64,000 bases of DNA, taken from NCBI RefSeq assembly GCF_000003195.3, contig NC_012875.2, positions 20,367,342 through 20,431,341 of the forward strand, in the 5' to 3' direction. Source of the DNA: Sorghum bicolor (lineage: Eukaryota > Streptophyta > Magnoliopsida > Poales > Poaceae). A program made the position numbers and the translations under genes. Shown piece after piece: positions 9,950 through 21,500 of the stretch. The stretch's first letter is position 1. Each line of letters starts with the position of its first letter. Under the pieces are notes generated by a model that had not been told where the DNA came from, ran no database searches, and saw only the letters and a program-made list of their open reading frames with translations.

Positions 9950-12060
9950 ACTTGGTAGTTATCTTTTTTCTTTTAATTATTTTAAAATAGTTTGCTTATT
10001 TAATCAGGTTCATATCATCTTGAAAAGAAAATAAAAATGTTAAAAATAGTAAGCCCCATGTGAGTATGCTCATGGCATAAAACCTATAAGTACATTCACT
10101 GTGGTGGCATAAAAATAAAATAAATATATTCCTATCCTATAAAAATAAAATTATAAAAATAAATTTATGATCCTACTAAAGAGAGTAACATTTATTGAGG
10201 AGGCTCAACATGATAAAGGCTAGATATTTATGCTAACACTTAACTAGTTCCATAAAGCTTTGTTGTCTATTTGAGCTCCACAGAATTCAAGGATCAAAGA
10301 AGACTAGCAGACGGAGGACATCCTAATCGCTGTGAGGGTGCTGCCGACATTCAAATACACCTCCGCCACCTGCTAGCTACATCAAAAGGAATTATGTCAA
10401 AATCCAGCTTGGTGGAGAGCACCCCCATTTATCCAGCTAAGTGTTCTACTCACGTTTATATTTTACTCAAATAATAAAAAGATGCATAATCATAAAAACC
10501 CAAATAAAGATTTTGTGCTTATATATATCTTTGCTTAGTTTGCTAAATAAATAAATAAATAAAATTTGCTATGAACCCTCGTGATAAGCTCTCATATGGA
10601 AATGATGAATAGTTGCTCTACCATGACTAGTTCTCAAAATTGAAATCTCTCTCAAGTTTAGGCATGACTGTTATTAATTAAGATTTGCTCTAAACCTGAA
10701 CTTGTGGGAAGAGTACTTGATCTAAAGTCTAAGTCGTTAACGGATATGATATGGGAAGGTTGAGCTGCTGTTTATCTGTTCCTAGAGATGCTAGAATTCG
10801 GGAGAATTTTATCTTTGAAAAATCTTTAAAATAACACATGATGAGTTCCTGTATGATGAGAGTTTAAATTCCTACCACAACCATATATACATGCTTGCTA
10901 GACTTTGAGCCACACATTTACTTTTTACTGCTTATGAGCATTGAGTGTGGTCAAGCTGTGTAGACCCTTAGGAGCTTGTCGTGTGGTTAAATCAAGATTC
11001 ACTTGCACGTTCACTCATACATGCTACTTCTACTTCGGAAGTGCGCATCCACATATATCCATCCATTTCCATCTCCAGAACCACCCAAAAATATTCTACT
11101 CCTAATCCGGGAGAGAATAGCCAAAAATATTTCTGTTTTTCCCCTGTGAAATAAATGCTCAAGTTATCTTGTTACTACCACTTGCTATATTATTTCAAGA
11201 GATGAGTGCTCTAAAAAAAGAAGAAAAAAAAGAGAAAGAATACGAGGAAATAAAAAGGGGCAAGTGCCCGGAACCTCGAAAGAAAAGAAAAAGTGAGACG
11301 AGAGGTAAAAATGGACAAGTGTCCGACAGTAGAATTAGGGGTACAAGATACCCACCTGAGAGTAAAGAAAAAGAAAATATAGAGCATCTCATTCTCCTCA
11401 AAAAGTTTCAAAAGAGCAAGAAAGGTCTGTATCCCCTCAAAAGAGCATAAGTAGAATTAGACTTTCACCATTGTTATCACCATCATAACCATTATCACGA
11501 TTCATTCGCCACACATGCACATCTTGATTTGACTTATTGACTTGTTCTTCTGGATCCATGGTTTGACTATGCAATAAATGTCTTGTAAGTATGTATTAGC
11601 TGTCTCCCATCTATGAGCTCCAGATATCAAAACCTTATTAGAGTAGGGTGAGAGAGAAGGCAATGCCACTATGCCTTATACCACAAATACCACATACTTT
11701 GAGAGAAGGCATACACCATTACTGCCATGGTAAGGATCCAGAAATACCACAAATGAGAGACTAGAGAGAGTCATACAAGGAATCTCTGAGTTTTATTTGA
11801 AAATCTGCAAAAATTCTAGAGTTATAGTTAATCGAAGAACAAGAGACATGGCGCTTGACTAGACCGTTCTATCTTTTAACTGCTGAAGACACGAGTGACG
11901 GTTGCAAGCCCCATGGTGAAAGGTAAAATGAGTAAGTTTAAATCTTAACAGTTTACCCTAACCCAGAGATGAGATCTTGTTTGAACGCATGTGTATCTTT
12001 GAGGCATGAAACCACTGCAGAAACTTTTGAGTTTATCTTTGCTCAGGGACGAGCAAAGGT
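9950..12060 (+). other. Noncoding 3' interior of nested element
   Basis: AT-rich, with an (aaat)n run near 10546-10562. An A/G-rich tract at 11210-11400 contains three small hairpins (11258-11269, 11313-11324, 11339-11353). A 93-codon open frame at 11169-11450 is rich in K and E only because of the A/G-rich composition; I do not call it a gene. Confidence 0.55.
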
Positions 12061-12061
12061 T

Positions 12062-12076
12062 AAGCTTGGGGGAGCT
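12062..12076 (+). promoter_or_regulatory. Polypurine tract of nested element
   Basis: aagcttgggggagct abuts the TG of the 3' LTR at 12077, the position required for plus-strand priming. Confidence 0.85.
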
Positions 12077-13356
12077 TGTTGACGGTCCTTAATGCTCACA
12101 TTTAACCGTCAACTAATCATAGAAAAGAACTTATATGCAACCAACACCTAGACTTAGGGCTTTATCTGACAGAATTCCACCAGTTTTGGTGTTTGTCTAT
12201 TTATGCTGGGGGTTATCAGGAAATATGAAAGAAAGGCCCACACGTCGGGTTTACATAGAGATATTAACGTGCCGCGCAATTTTCTACCATCTAGAAGACT
12301 CCAGAAGCCACGGGAACGAACGGGAGGCCGATCGGGCCTGGGGGCAGGGCGCCCGCCCTCCCCCCTTGGGTGCCCACCCAGCTACAGTAACCAATCAGCT
12401 TCAACTTCGCGGATCGTGCTCCACCGACCTAAGGGACCAAGGAAAACCGTGCGATTAATGTCGGTTTGATCCGACGGCCCAGATTCATCTGAAAAGACTA
12501 TATAAGCAAGGCCCCCTGGCCCTTGGAGATCATACCTCTTTTACAGAATCAAAGCTAGGGTTTCAATTCTTCATCCAAGTAGAGAGGATCCCTCTAGTTC
12601 TTCTAGTTCTACCTCTAGTTTATCTAGATCTAGTTCTAGTTCATCTAGTTCTAGTTCTAGTTCCTCTAGTTCTAGTTCTAGTTAGTTCTAGTTGTAATCT
12701 ATAAAATAGGGAGAGAGAAGAGGAGAGCGGAGGAGGAGCCAGAGCTGTCAGATCTTCCTCAACATTATACTTTTGCAGCATCTGGTTCGTTCTTCATCGT
12801 TCTCCAGGTTCTTCAATTCATAATTCCTGAGTTCTTTAATTACTTTTATTTACATTCAAGTTATTTATTGGATTCTCGCTTGCATCAAGTGCTCTAGTCT
12901 TTATAACGCTAGAGTAGTAATTAATAGATTAGACGTGGTGTTTAGTCTTGCAATTACCTAGAATTGCACCCAATCCTGCGGATTGTTGTGGTAGCCTTAG
13001 GGTAGTGACAGCCCTAACGGTCGACGTATTCCTCCTCGTTCGGTTTGGTGTTTGTAGGACCGTAGTCAGACCTTCCTAGCCCCCTTCTCATCTCTTTCTG
13101 TGGTTAGTGCTCTGATGTCCCGATATAGATAATCTTGAAGTAATTCTTGATTCTTAGATCAACTAGAGAACTCTCAGGAAACTTCCTCTCTTCCCACCAA
13201 AAACAATTATACAGTTATCCTTGGGTGATCTTGGATCTTAATTAGTACACTCACATTCTCTGTGGAAAATCGATACTCTGGAATACTCCCGGGTGAAAGC
13301 TACATCGGTATCCGTGTGCTTGCGGATTTTTCTGTTTGCGTTTAAAATACCCAACA
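12077..13356 (+). repeat. 3' LTR of nested element (1280 bp)
   Basis: It starts TGTTGACGG and ends CCCAACA. It includes a TATA box (about 12498) and a run of ctagtt repeats at about 12593-12690, then a g/a-rich stretch. This LTR is the full-length version; the 5' copy lost about 480 bp. Confidence 0.93.
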
Positions 13357-13361
13357 TCGGT
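13357..13361. repeat. Right target site duplication of nested element (tcggt)
   Basis: Exact copy of 6251-6255, immediately after the 3' LTR. Confidence 0.95.
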
Positions 13362-13541
13362 GATCTGGTACTCAAGTGGAAAACCAGCCAGGAAGGAACG
13401 CACAAGTTATCCACGCCTTGGGAAGGACCCTTTGTGGTCGCCGAAGTCACACGCCCTACATCTTACAGACTGGCGTACCCAGACGGAACACGCCTGCCTA
13501 ATTCTTGGCACATAGACAAACTGCGTCGTTTCTATCCATAA
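13362..13541 (+). pseudogene. pol (IN): Integrase C-terminal part, resumed after the nested element
   Basis: The frame reads GDLVLKWK, then HKLSTPWEGPFVV and YRLAYPDG, ending WHIDKLRRFYP with a TAA stop. PWEGPF is the GPY/F module typical of Ty3/gypsy integrase ends. It directly continues the frame interrupted at 6255. Confidence 0.9.
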
Positions 13542-13833
13542 GTTCCGTACCTTTTGTTCGTAAATTTCTTATGATTATCAATAATAAAATTTTCTCTTCT
13601 TCGCTGTATACTTTTTTACGCAGAGCTTTCGACAAGTACAACAATCTCCCTCCGGGATCAAAATCCTTAAGGATTATTTACCCAATTCAGTGATACATCA
13701 CTCAGACAACATTACAGCGCTCACAACCATGGTTACAACAAATCAATCTTTATTACAAACTTTATATACAAAGTTTACAATAAACACCCCTCTGGGCGGT
13801 CCCTAGTCTACTCCTACAGACTACTCTACAGGC
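13542..13833. other. Spacer between pol and the antisense gene
   Basis: AT-rich, and contains the converging 3' ends of pol (+) and the antisense gene (-). No coding signal is seen. Confidence 0.5.
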
Positions 13834-16800
13834 CTACTGCTCGGGCTGATCACCCGCTTGGCCTTGTTGCCCAGTCGAAGGGGTCGAGGCCACCGGCGCC
13901 TGGCTGGTCGAGACCGCAGGCGTCGGTCGCCCATCTCCGGCAAGGGACGCTCCCAACAACTCCCTGGTCGATCTGTCTGACCCTGGCTGGTCGGGGGGAG
14001 TGGCCGTCCTGCAGAGGTTGATGTCGCCAATCACCGTCGACGACAGGTCAAGCAGACCAACACGAAGGTCGTCTGCCGCCTGCGGACCAACCTCCTTAGG
14101 GTACCCCCTCTCCAGTTGGGACAGATCGACCAGAGGATAGTGGGCGCGCACCATGCTGAGGACATGTGCACCAGCGAATTCCCCAACATCCTTGACAAAC
14201 TGCTGCAGTCAGTCCCACGCCCGTTGCGCTTTCTCGACCGGAGTCAGCCTCGGTGTGCGGGGCTGGTCTTCAGGGAGCTCGGGGCTGATCAAATCAATAA
14301 CCGGGGACACTCCTTTCCAAAGCTTGATGCAGTTGGCCTTCCAGGAGTCCCGGTCCTTGATCAGCTCGTCGAAGTGCTTCTTGGTATTTACCTTGAGCAC
14401 TATAAACCAAGCAGGAGGTCAGTATACAAACACAAAAAGGAACGTTGAGCAATCAAAGAAAAAGGGATAGCACGGTTCTCACCGGATAACTCCCGACTCT
14501 TGTTGCTTAGCTCCTCGCCAGCTCGGCGCCCGGTGTCCAGCGCCCTGGCAAGCTCCTGGTCGAGCTTCTCTCTCTTGTCGGAGGTGTGCAACCTCCTCCT
14601 CCAAGTCTGCAGGGGCAATTTCTGGTCAATAAAAACGACTACGTAGTTATACAACTGCTCGGAATACATGACTAACCTTTTCTTTCCCGATCCTTGTCGG
14701 CTAATCGCCGATTGAGATCGAGCAGGCGCTCTTCCTGCTCACCCATCTCGGCCGTCTTCTCCTCAGCCTCTGACCGAAGATGGTCTACTTCCGCGGCCAA
14801 GGTCTTATTCTTGGCCATGATTCCTTCAATTTGGTTGAAGCACCTCTTTCGGTACTTCGCCGTTTTCATCGCGCCCTACAGGAAGCATGTAGATTGAAGC
14901 CAGAGACGGTGCATATAAATTTCGAGCAGCGCAAAAGACCACTTACCTTAACCTAGTCAACTAGCCGCTTGGCTACGCGCTCCACCCTCGCGGCCTCCTC
15001 CGTCTCCACGAGTTCTTCATGACCAATGAAATGGTCCCCGCGTTGGCGCCATACGTAAACATGCTGGCGACCATCTTGGGGACGACCCTGGATCTCCTCC
15101 ACTTCGTCGTCGGAGGCCGCTTGGGTCCCTTCGCCCTCCGCACTACCCCCAGCTGTGGTCGCAGCCATCACTGGACCCTGGTCCAGGCTAGGGGAGTCCT
15201 TTAGTGACGAGGCCTCTGCTCGGGGCTGGGTTGGGACTTTCCCTTCTTCAGTAGGCGGGGGAGTTGGAGCTCTGTCCTCCTCCGCAACACTGCTCGGGGG
15301 AGGCATCCTCGTAGAGTCTCCATCCCTCATAGGGGTGCCCGCTCCGGTCCTCGCCGGAGCTGGGTGCTCCTCGGCAGTCTCCGCCACGGTCCCCACCGTG
15401 GGCTGCTCCTCGGCATGCTCCTGGGCGGTCTGCGGCACGGCATCTTCAACGACAACCATGTGCTCGGCCGTCCCCCGGCCAGCAATGTTGTCAGGGTCAA
15501 CGTCCGACGCCGTGCTAACAAAAATGCGACATTTAACCAATGTCAGAAGTAGCAGCAGCAAAACGCAAAATATATCGAAGTGTGAAATTAAGATTGGACA
15601 ACTTACAGATCGGAGCGCCTGTGCGTCACCGTAAAGAACCTCCTCCTGGTCCTACCGGTCGCCGCCGCCGCCCTTGACTCTCCAACACGTGTCGGCTCAG
15701 CGTGTGGGGTAGGAGGATCGCTGGTCATGCGACCAGTGGTGACCGGCGCAACGTCCGGACGACTGCGCGGCCTTCGAACCAAAGAGGGTGCCGCCTCCTC
15801 CTCCTCCTCCTCGTCGGTGATCCTGACTAGCCGAGGACGCTTCGGCGCTGGGCTGCTCTCTGCCGGCAGCGCCTCCGTAGGGGACTGATCCACTACCAGT
15901 GGCCTTTTCCCCGCTACCCTATCCTCGGTGGTCGGGGCGGGACGGTTCTGCTCCTCCTCGCTGCTGGTGTATTAAGGACACCGAGCAGCATTTTCCTCTG
16001 GCGGGTCCATCCCCGCAAGATTTTCCATACAGGTGCCAGTGACACGTACACTGCGCACCGGTCAACGTCTCCAATCCGCAGAAGAACCAACGACAAGTCA
16101 TCAATTCGGAGGCCAAGTACTCAACAAGCAATACTAGTCAATAACATTATTTATTTACCTTAGGAGCTGGTCGCCCTAGCTTGAAGGTGTGCATACCATC
16201 ACTGCTTTGAACAAAGTTGTCGTCTGTAAAGTTGAACAACTCGTTCATCAGCTGTTGCACCTCCGCCTTCTCTAGACCATCAGGGCTCATCCTGGTCGGG
16301 TCCTGGCTCCCCGCGTACTCGTATGCCGAGTGTACCCTCCTCTGGCAGGGCATCACCCGACGACAAATAAAGTTACCAACCACTCCTGGCCTGTCTAAGC
16401 GGGACCAGTCGATCAGTTTCATCAGGTCGGCCACCTGACCAGTGAAGTCTGGGCGGTCCGTCCAGCTGTCCCTCTTCTCAGGGATGTAGCCCACGTCGCA
16501 GAACATGGAGCTGCCCGGCTCTTCCCTGATATAGAACCACTTCTTGTACCATTCGGTGAGGGAAGTGTTCCATGGGCAGTTGAGGTACCGGTTCTTCATC
16601 CCATCAAGAAGATTGAGGTATACTCCACCTGCAATATTGGAGCCTCCAACTGCTCCTTTCTTCCTCAGACAAAAAAGGTAACAAATGAGGTCGAAGTGCG
16701 GCTCTATTCCAACATAGGCCTCGCACAGATGAATAAAGGTGGAGATAAGAAGAATTGAGTTCGGGTGCAGATTGCAGATCCCGATCTCATAGTAAAGAAG

Positions 16801-17046
16801 AAGACCCTGGAGGACAGGGTGGACAGGAATCCCAAAGCCCCTCTTGAAAAAATCTTCAAAAACTACAATCTCACCGGCACGGGGGTCGGGGTAGCTCTCC
16901 CCTTCCGGCGCCCTCCAGCCACCGAGTTCTTGATTGTGAAGTAGCCCCATTCCGACGAGGTCGTTGAGTGACCTCGTGCTGCTCCGGGACTTCTTCCACT
17001 CCTTTGCCATCAGTTCAGCCCTCTTCTTCGAGTCACTCTTTGCCAT
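13834..17046 (-). pseudogene. Spliced antisense accessory gene of Tat-like element (PF04195-like), broken
   Basis: The start codon is proposed at 17046-17044 (MAKSDSKKRAELMAKEWKKS). Exon 1 (17046-16159) encodes the 'putative gypsy type transposon' domain (PF04195): FFKRGFGIPVHPVLQGLLLYYEIGICNLHPNSI and the WFYIRE and WTDRPDF segments. It ends at a donor gtaaat. By splice-like borders I infer further exons at about 16040-15609, 15514-14947, 14875-14677, 14606-14483 and 14401-13834. The later exons encode acidic and proline-rich stretches, then coiled-coil-like E/K/L-rich segments. In-frame stops at 15972-15974, 14953-14955 and 14209-14211, and a one-base shift near 14565-14577, show decay. Function is unknown in the family. 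Antisense ORFs at this place are known from Grande-like elements. Confidence 0.75.
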
Positions 17047-18132
17047 GGACGCTGCGGAAGCGATTGTGAGTTGGACGATTAAGAATGGAGGTTGCAGAAG
17101 GCTGGAATGGCAAGGATAGAAGGTTTGAATGCCAAGGCAGGGTAAAAGATTACGGGCGTGGTGTAGAGTCTTTATTGGCAACGGCTCCATCTCTTCCACT
17201 TCCCGCATTCTTGGGAAGTGGGCGGGCCCTGCGGCCGATGCGGCGTTTCGGTTTTCAATAATTACCGGCAGTTAATACGGTGGCTTTTCTGTATAATTGG
17301 TGGTTTCCTTTTCTTGACCCACGCAAAGAGCGGCTGCATAGTTACCCGGCGCACCTTTTCATGCAACTGTCTGACAATACGTCAGGGTGCCTCGTCACAT
17401 CATGCATTAATGTGGCAAGATGCTTTTTTCCAAAAGAACAAGTAGAATTGGTGGAGGACTGTGTATGACATTCTTGGGGACTACACCGACCACCGAGCAC
17501 TGTACGCTCGGGGACTGGTCGACCAGTCTACCAGTTTGGAGACCTAGGGACTGCATCGACCAGTCTGAGCACTATACGCTCAGGGACTGGTCGACCAGGT
17601 TAATAGCTTGAGAGTTTGGGGATGGCATTGACCACATAGCGTTATATGCTAGGGGACTGGTAATTTCAATTTTTTATACCTTTCTACAAGGCTCATACTT
17701 CGTCTTCTAGCAAGCTCGGGGACTACATCGGTACGATGCATCTGGCGACGCATCTTAGTTTTAGAATTTCAATAAAGACTTTTTTGACCCTGGTACCACG
17801 TGCCTACGTCACCTACTACCAGGCTCGGAGACTAAGTGGGCACACTTCACCTTGCGGTGAACGTGCTTGCTTTTTGAAAGACTGTACTTTTCATAAAGGT
17901 ACAGTGGGCATACTTCATCGAGAAAAGAAATATTTTTTCTCAAGAGCATCATGTATTCTTCAAACAACATTCTTCTTCGATGTTAGTGTTGATCAACTGT
18001 CTTTTGAGTTGGTCAAAACACTGTTGCAACTGTTTGGGCGACTTTCCTGCTTATTGGAGACGTCAAGCCTCACTGGTCGAAGAAGCTCAGGACGGCGTGT
18101 TACATCACAATACATGGTGCTTGGGGACTAGC
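17047..18132 (+). other. 3' noncoding region with repeated PPT-like motifs
   Basis: From about 17470 to 17830, variants of gctcggggactgg/aca recur at about 17474, 17509, 17545, 17579, 17651, 17713 and 17824, several beside a tggtcgaccag palindrome. The same motif (cttggggacta) precedes the 3' LTR. Upstream of that lies the probable promoter of the antisense gene. No other coding signal is seen. Confidence 0.65.
18119..18132 (+). promoter_or_regulatory. Polypurine tract of Tat-like element
   Basis: gcttggggactagc abuts the LTR TG at 18133. It is only moderately purine-rich but matches the repeated upstream motif. Confidence 0.6.
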
Positions 18133-18591
18133 TGTGGGGGTATAAACCCCTATACCCTTACGGCTAGACTTGGGCCAGGAGGCTTGGCCCATTACGAGAC
18201 AAGTCCGAGGCTTGATCCAACCATTTGGAGTTTCACGCAAGGAAACAAGACGTGGAGATCAGGCAGGATTCTAGTCGATTAGAATAGGAATTGATATCAA
18301 ACTATTTATGACAATTGTAACCGACTAGGATTAGTTTCCAGATCTGTAACCCTGCCCTCCGGACTATATAAGGAGGGGCAGGGGACCCCCCTAGGACACA
18401 TTATCTCTCAACACAAACCAATACAATCAGACGCAGGACGTAGGTATTACGCCCACACGGCGGCCGAACCTAGATAAAAACCTTGTCTGTGTCTTGGGTC
18501 ACCATCGAGTTCGTAGCTTGCACACCGTCTACCGATAAACTACTACCGTGGGTATACCCCAAGGTAGACTGCCGACTAGCTTTCATCGACA
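18133..18591 (+). repeat. 3' LTR of Tat-like element (459 bp)
   Basis: It starts TGTGGGGG and ends TCGACA. A TATA-like ctatataagg is at about 18364. Its last 37 bases match the start of the window. It is followed directly by satellite. Confidence 0.88.
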
Positions 18592-21500
18592 TGCACCTAT
18601 CTTCCATAAAGACTAGCACTATCTCTAAACAGACCCAACCGAGCCTCCACTTGAGCCCCTTCACCTAGGAGTACCAACAGGTGCTTCCAAAATGGTTTCT
18701 TAGACTTTGGTGCATTAGGCGCAAACCGTGCACATATCTTGCACCGAAGTGAGATAACATATGACACACATCATCAAGGAGTTCTATCGGGTCTGTCTAA
18801 ATTAATTTCTAAGCATATGGTACATTCCATGCAGACCGTGCATCTATCTTGCATCAAGATTAGCACTATCTCCAAATAGACCAAATCGAGCTTTCACTTG
18901 AGCCTTTTACCTAGGAGAACCATCAGGTGTGTCCAAAATGGTTTCTTACCCTATGCTGCATTATGTGCAAACCTTGCACCTATCTTGCACCGAAACTAAC
19001 ACTGTCTCCAAACAGACCAAAGCAAGATTTTGAATGACACACGTCATCTAGGAGTTCCATCATGTGCGTCCAGATTGATTTCCAAGCATTTGGTATGTCC
19101 CATGCAAACCGTGCACCTATCTTGCATCAAGATTAGCACTATCTCCAAACAGACCAAACCGAGCATCCACTTGAGCCCCTTCACCTAGGAGACCAACAAG
19201 TGCGTCCAAAATGGTTTCTTAGACTATGGTGCATTAGGTGCAAATTGTGCACCTACCTTGCACCGAAACTAACAATGTATCCAAATGGGCCGAAGCGAGA
19301 TTCCATATGACACACGTCGTCAAGGAGTTCCATCGGGTGCATCCAAATTGATTTCCAAGCATATGGTATGTTCCATGCAAACCATGCACCTACCTTGCAT
19401 AAGGATTAGCACTATCTCCAAACTGACCGAACCAAGCTTCCACTTCAGCCTCTTCACCCAAGAGTACCAAATAGTGCGTCCAAAATGGTTTCTTAGACTA
19501 TAGTGCATTTGGCGCAAACTGTGCACCTATCTTGCACTAAAACTTACAATGTCTACAAACGGACAGAAGCAAGATTACATATGACACACGTCATCTAGGA
19601 GTTCTATTGGGTGCATCCAAATTGATTTCTAAGCATATGGTATGTTCCTTGCAAATCATGCACCTATCTTGCATCAAGATTAGCACTCTCTCCAAACAGA
19701 TCAAACCGAGCTTCCACTTGAGCCTCTTCACTGAAGTACCAACAGGTGCTTCCAAAATGGTTTCTTAGACTATGGTGCATTAGGCGCAAACCATGCACAT
19801 ATCTTGCACCGAAATTAACACTATTTCTAAACAGACCAAAGTGAGATTCCATATGACACACGTCACGAAGGAGTTCCATTAGGTGCATCCAAATTGATTT
19901 CCAAGCATATGGTATGTTCCATGCAAACCGTGCACCTATCTTGCATCAAGATTAGCACTATCTCCAAACAGACCGAACCGAGCATCCACTTGAGCCCCTT
20001 CACCTAGGAGTACCAACAAGTGCGTCCAAAATGGTTTCTTAGACTATGGTGCATTAGGTGCAAACTGTGCACCTATCTTGCACCGAAACTAACAATGCCT
20101 CCAAATGGATCGAAGCGAGATTACATATGACATACGTCGTCAAGGAATTCCATCGGATGCATCCAAATTGATTTCCAAGCATATGGTATGTTCCATGCAA
20201 ACCATGCACCTACCTTGAATAAGGATTAGCACTATCTCCAAACTGACCGAACCAAGCTTCCACTTGAGCCTCTTCACCCAAGAGTACCAAATAGTGCATC
20301 CAAAATGGTTTCTTAGACTATGGTACATTAGGCGCAAACTGTGCACCTATCTTGCACTAAAACTTACAATATCTACAAACGGATCGAAGCAAGATTCCAT
20401 ATGGCACACGTCATCTAGGAGTTCCATTGGGTGCGTCCAAATTGATTTCTAAGCATATGGTATGTTCCTTGCAAATCATGCACCTATCTTGCTTCAAGAT
20501 TAGCACTATCTCCAAACAGATCAAACCGAGCTTCCACTTGAGCCTCTTCACCAAAGTACCAACAGGTGCTTCCAAAATGGTTTCTTAGACTATGGTGCAT
20601 TAGGCGCAAACCATGCACATATCTTGCACCGAAACTAACACTGCTTCTAAATAGACCAAAGCAAGATTCCATATGACACACGTCATCGAGGAGTACCATC
20701 GGGTGCATCCAAATTGATTTCCAAGCATATGGTATGTTCCATGCAAAACGTGCACCTATCTTGCATCAAGATTAGCACTATCTCCAAACAGACCAAACTG
20801 AGCTTCCACTTGAGCCTCTTCATCTAGGAGTAAATAGGTGCGTCAAAAATGGTTTCTTAGACTATGGTGCATTAGGCACAAACTATGCACCTATCTTGCA
20901 CCAAAACTAACATTATCTCCAAACTGACCGAAGCGAGATTCCATATGACACACGTCATCTAGGAGTTCCATTGGGTGCGTACAAATTGATTTCTTAACAT
21001 ATGGTACGTTGCATGCAAACTGTGCAACTATCTTGCATCAAGATTAGCACTATATCCGAATAGACCAAATCGAGCCTCCACTTGAGCCTCTTCAACTACG
21101 AGTACCATCGGGTGCGTCTAAAATGGTTTCTTAGCCTACGGTGCATTAGGCGTAAACTGTGCACATATCTTCTACCAAAACTAACACTGTCTCTAAACGA
21201 ACCGAAGCAAGATTCCATATGACATACATCATCAATAAGTTATGAGGTGCGTCCTAATAGATTTCTGAGCATATCGTATGTTCCATGCAAACCGTGCATC
21301 TATCTTGCATCAAGATTAACACTATCTCCAAACAGACCAAACTGAGCTTTCACTTGAGCCCCTTGACCTAGGAGTACCATCGGGTGCGTCCAAAATGGTT
21401 TCTTATCCTATGGTGCATTAGGTGTAAACCGTGCACCTATCTTGCACAGAAACTAACAGTCTCTAAGCGGACCGAATTGAGATTCCATATGACACATGTC

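Larger units (their letters stand above)
6256..13356 (+). mobile_element. Non-autonomous Athila-like Ty3/gypsy element nested in integrase
   Basis: The element has LTRs beginning TGTTGACGG and ending CCCAACA, a tRNA-Asp-type PBS, a purine tract before the 3' LTR and the TSD tcggt. Its 5.0 kb interior has only a retropepsin-like remnant (8868-9287), a decayed related segment, and long noncoding parts. No RT, RNase H or integrase is visible, so it must have relied on a partner element. The tRNA-Asp PBS and the protease with CDFGSS and APIILGRP are usual in Athila-type elements. By eye I count about 15 differences over the first 540 bp shared by the two LTRs (about 97% identity), so the insertion is fairly young. 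Confidence 0.9.
1..18591 (+). mobile_element. Tat-like Ty3/gypsy LTR retrotransposon, degenerate, carrying a nested element
   Basis: The window opens inside the 5' LTR: bases 1-37 match the last 36-37 bases of the LTR at 18133-18591 with one substitution. A primer binding site follows, then gag, protease, RT, RNase H and integrase in Ty3/gypsy order, a long antisense gene, PPT-like tracts and the 3' LTR. Integrase after RNase H defines Ty3/gypsy. The protease motif (DGGSS), the RT style and the antisense PF04195-type gene between pol and the 3' LTR point to the Tat group known from grasses. The integrase gene is split by the element at 6256-13356. Without that insert the element is at least 11.5 kb. 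The coding regions carry many stops and frameshifts, so it is dead. The 5' target duplication lies outside the window; the 3' one should be tgcac at 18592-18596. Confidence 0.9.

Noticed and set aside
11169..11450. 93-codon K/E-rich frame in the nested element
   Set aside because: It comes from an A/G-rich tract; the hairpins in the same stretch explain its structure better than a protein.
14116..15634. Plus-strand frames opposite the antisense gene
   Set aside because: Shadows of the minus-strand exons; they show no known domain, whereas the minus strand has splice-like borders and coiled-coil patterns.
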